Source of the DNA: Hydrogenophaga sp.
GTDB taxonomy: Bacteria; Pseudomonadota; Gammaproteobacteria; Burkholderiales; Burkholderiaceae_C
Assembly: GCA_025458415.1 (NCBI GenBank)
Contig: JALOSN010000125.1
Location: 1 to 5,455 of the forward strand
Direction: 5' to 3'
DNA length: 5,455 nucleotides
The notes beneath the pieces were generated by a model, which searched no databases, had not been told where the DNA came from, and saw nothing but the letters and a program-made list of their open reading frames with translations. The translations under genes and the position numbers were made by a program. This document shows, in pieces, positions 4,293 through 5,455 of the stretch; the first letter of the stretch is position 1; the number at the start of each line of letters is the position of its first letter.

Positions 4293-5455
4293 ATGCTGTC
4301 GAACACCCACCAGGCCACCCTGCAAAACGTCATCGACCACCTGCCCAGCGGGGTCACGATGTTCGACGCCGACCAGCGTCTGGTGGCCTACAACCAGCAG
4401 GTGCGCACCCTGCTGGATTTTCCGGACGAGCTGTTCGCGCGTGGCTTGCCCACCCTGTACGACCTGGCTGTGTTCAATGCCCGTCGCGGTGAATACGGTC
4501 CGGGTGACCCGGAGCAACAGGCCCAGGCCGTGTGCGAAAGAGCCCGCACACTGCAACCCCATGTGTTCGAGCGCCAGCGCCCCGACGGCACGGTGGTGGA
4601 GGTGCGCGGCACGCCCCTGCCCGACGGGGGTTTTGTGTCCATCTACACCGACATCACCGAACGCAAGCGGGCCGAGCAGGAGGCCCGGCGGCTGGCGGTC
4701 TATCTCGACGCGGTGATCAACGCGCTGCCGCAGGGCGTGACGGTGATCGACGAGAAGCTGGTGATCCGGCTGTGGAACCGCAGTTTCGAACAGCTGCTGG
4801 ACCTGCCCGAAGGCCTGATGAAGCCAGGCGTGACTTTCGAGGACGTGGCGCGCAGTAACGCCCTGCGGGGCGAGTACGGTGAGGTGGACGTGGAAGCCAA
4901 GGTGGCCGAAGCGGCCGCGCTGGCGCGTCAGTTCCTGCCCCACCGGTTGATCCGTACGCGCCCCAACGGGCGCACGCTGGAGATCGAAGGCAGCGCGCTG
5001 ACCATTGACGGGCAGATCCGCGGCTTCGTCACCACCTACACCGACATCACCGAGCTGCGCGACACCCAGGGTGCACTGGAACGCCTGAACGCCGAGCTGG
5101 ACCGTCGCGTGACCACGCGCACGCGCGCGCTGGAAGACCTCAATCGGGAGCTGGAGTCGTTCACCTATTCGGTCTCGCACGACCTGCGCACGCCGCTGCG
5201 CAGCATTCAGGGTTTTGCCACCCTGCTGCTGGAAACCGAGGCGGACCACCTGAGCGATCACGGCCGGACGTCGCTGCAGCGCATCCAGAGCAACGCCGGC
5301 CGGATGGGCTCGCTGATCACCGACCTGCTCTCGATGGCCCAACACAGCCGGGCCCAGCTGGCGCTGCAGCCGGTCAGTCTGACCGCACTGGCGCAGGAGG
5401 TGGCCAACGACCTGCAGCGCAGCGACACGTCGCGTCAGGTGGACTGGCGGATCGA
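4293..5455 (+). CDS. Tandem-PAS soluble sensor histidine kinase, 3' end beyond the window
   Basis: 387 codons are visible with no stop. Two PAS domains of the PAS_7 type occupy about 1-125 and 135-257. Each begins with an IxxLPxGVT(M/V)(F/I)D motif, carries RGEYG in the middle (RRGEYGPGD, LRGEYGEVD), and ends in YTDITE (118-123 and 249-254). A coiled-coil linker (about 255-290, with LERLNAELDRRV and LEDLNRELESF) leads to a HisKA helix with SHDLRTPLRSI and the phospho-acceptor His296. The window ends just before the N, G1 and G2 boxes of the ATPase domain. No membrane segment or signal peptide is present, so it should sense a cytoplasmic cue; no ligand residues are recognisable. A hybrid receiver domain or a response-regulator gene may follow outside the window. 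The start is well fixed: an in-frame TAG lies at 4281-4283 and the PAS motif begins within 15 residues, although the ribosome site is weak. Confidence 0.92.
   Translation, partial: MLSNTHQATLQNVIDHLPSGVTMFDADQRLVAYNQQVRTLLDFPDELFARGLPTLYDLAVFNARRGEYGPGDPEQQAQAVCERARTLQPHVFERQRPDGTVVEVRGTPLPDGGFVSIYTDITERKRAEQEARRLAVYLDAVINALPQGVTVIDEKLVIRLWNRSFEQLLDLPEGLMKPGVTFEDVARSNALRGEYGEVDVEAKVAEAAALARQFLPHRLIRTRPNGRTLEIEGSALTIDGQIRGFVTTYTDITELRDTQGALERLNAELDRRVTTRTRALEDLNRELESFTYSVSHDLRTPLRSIQGFATLLLETEADHLSDHGRTSLQRIQSNAGRMGSLITDLLSMAQHSRAQLALQPVSLTALAQEVANDLQRSDTSRQVDWRI

Noticed and set aside
3341..4492. 383-codon forward open frame
   Set aside because: It is antisense to yghU through most of its length and runs into the kinase in the wrong frame. 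Its composition (Gly/Val/His/Gln-rich) shows no domain.
3270..5345. Very long (691-codon) open frame on the reverse strand
   Set aside because: It lies antisense to the PAS kinase and then out of frame within yghU, both of which carry clear family motifs. Its product is His/Gln/Arg-rich with no domain, typical of a chance frame in GC-rich DNA.

Overview
The window is compact, GC-rich DNA with strong G/C preference at third codon positions. Gene content and protein similarity suggest a beta-proteobacterium, most likely Burkholderiales (Comamonadaceae-like). This placement comes from general resemblance and is an inference. I see no rRNA, tRNA, CRISPR array, transposase or phage gene.

Layout, left to right: (1) 1-234 is mostly a leader region; a reverse frame is open from 207 to the left edge and may be the start of a partial gene. 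(2) 235-1249 (+) is a secreted OmpA-C-domain envelope protein whose reading frame breaks near 595-635. (3) 1261-1773 (-) is a stand-alone macro-domain (ADP-ribose-binding) protein, convergent with the OmpA gene across an 11-bp gap that forms a hairpin. (4) 1774-1903 is a divergent intergenic region holding a perfect 7-4-7 inverted repeat. (5) 1904-2284 (+) is a small GIY-YIG-like protein. (6) 2384-2740 (+) is a membrane-anchored single-domain rhodanese. (7) 2837-3307 (+) is a PsiE-family membrane protein, preceded by an imperfect 11-bp direct repeat that contains a Pho-box-like half-site. (8) 3338-4162 (-) is a YghU-type glutathione-dependent disulfide-bond oxidoreductase. (9) 4293-5455 (+) is a tandem-PAS histidine kinase cut off by the right edge before its ATPase domain.

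The genes look like independent housekeeping or stress units rather than one operon. Strands switch often, and the same-strand neighbours (GIY-YIG, rhodanese, PsiE) are separated by about 95-100 bp each. Sulfur/thiol chemistry (rhodanese, YghU) and stress sensing (PsiE, kinase) recur, but nothing in the sequence ties them into a pathway. The least ordinary part is the divergent macro-domain/GIY-YIG pair sharing an inverted repeat. I found no convincing evidence for a wholly new system.
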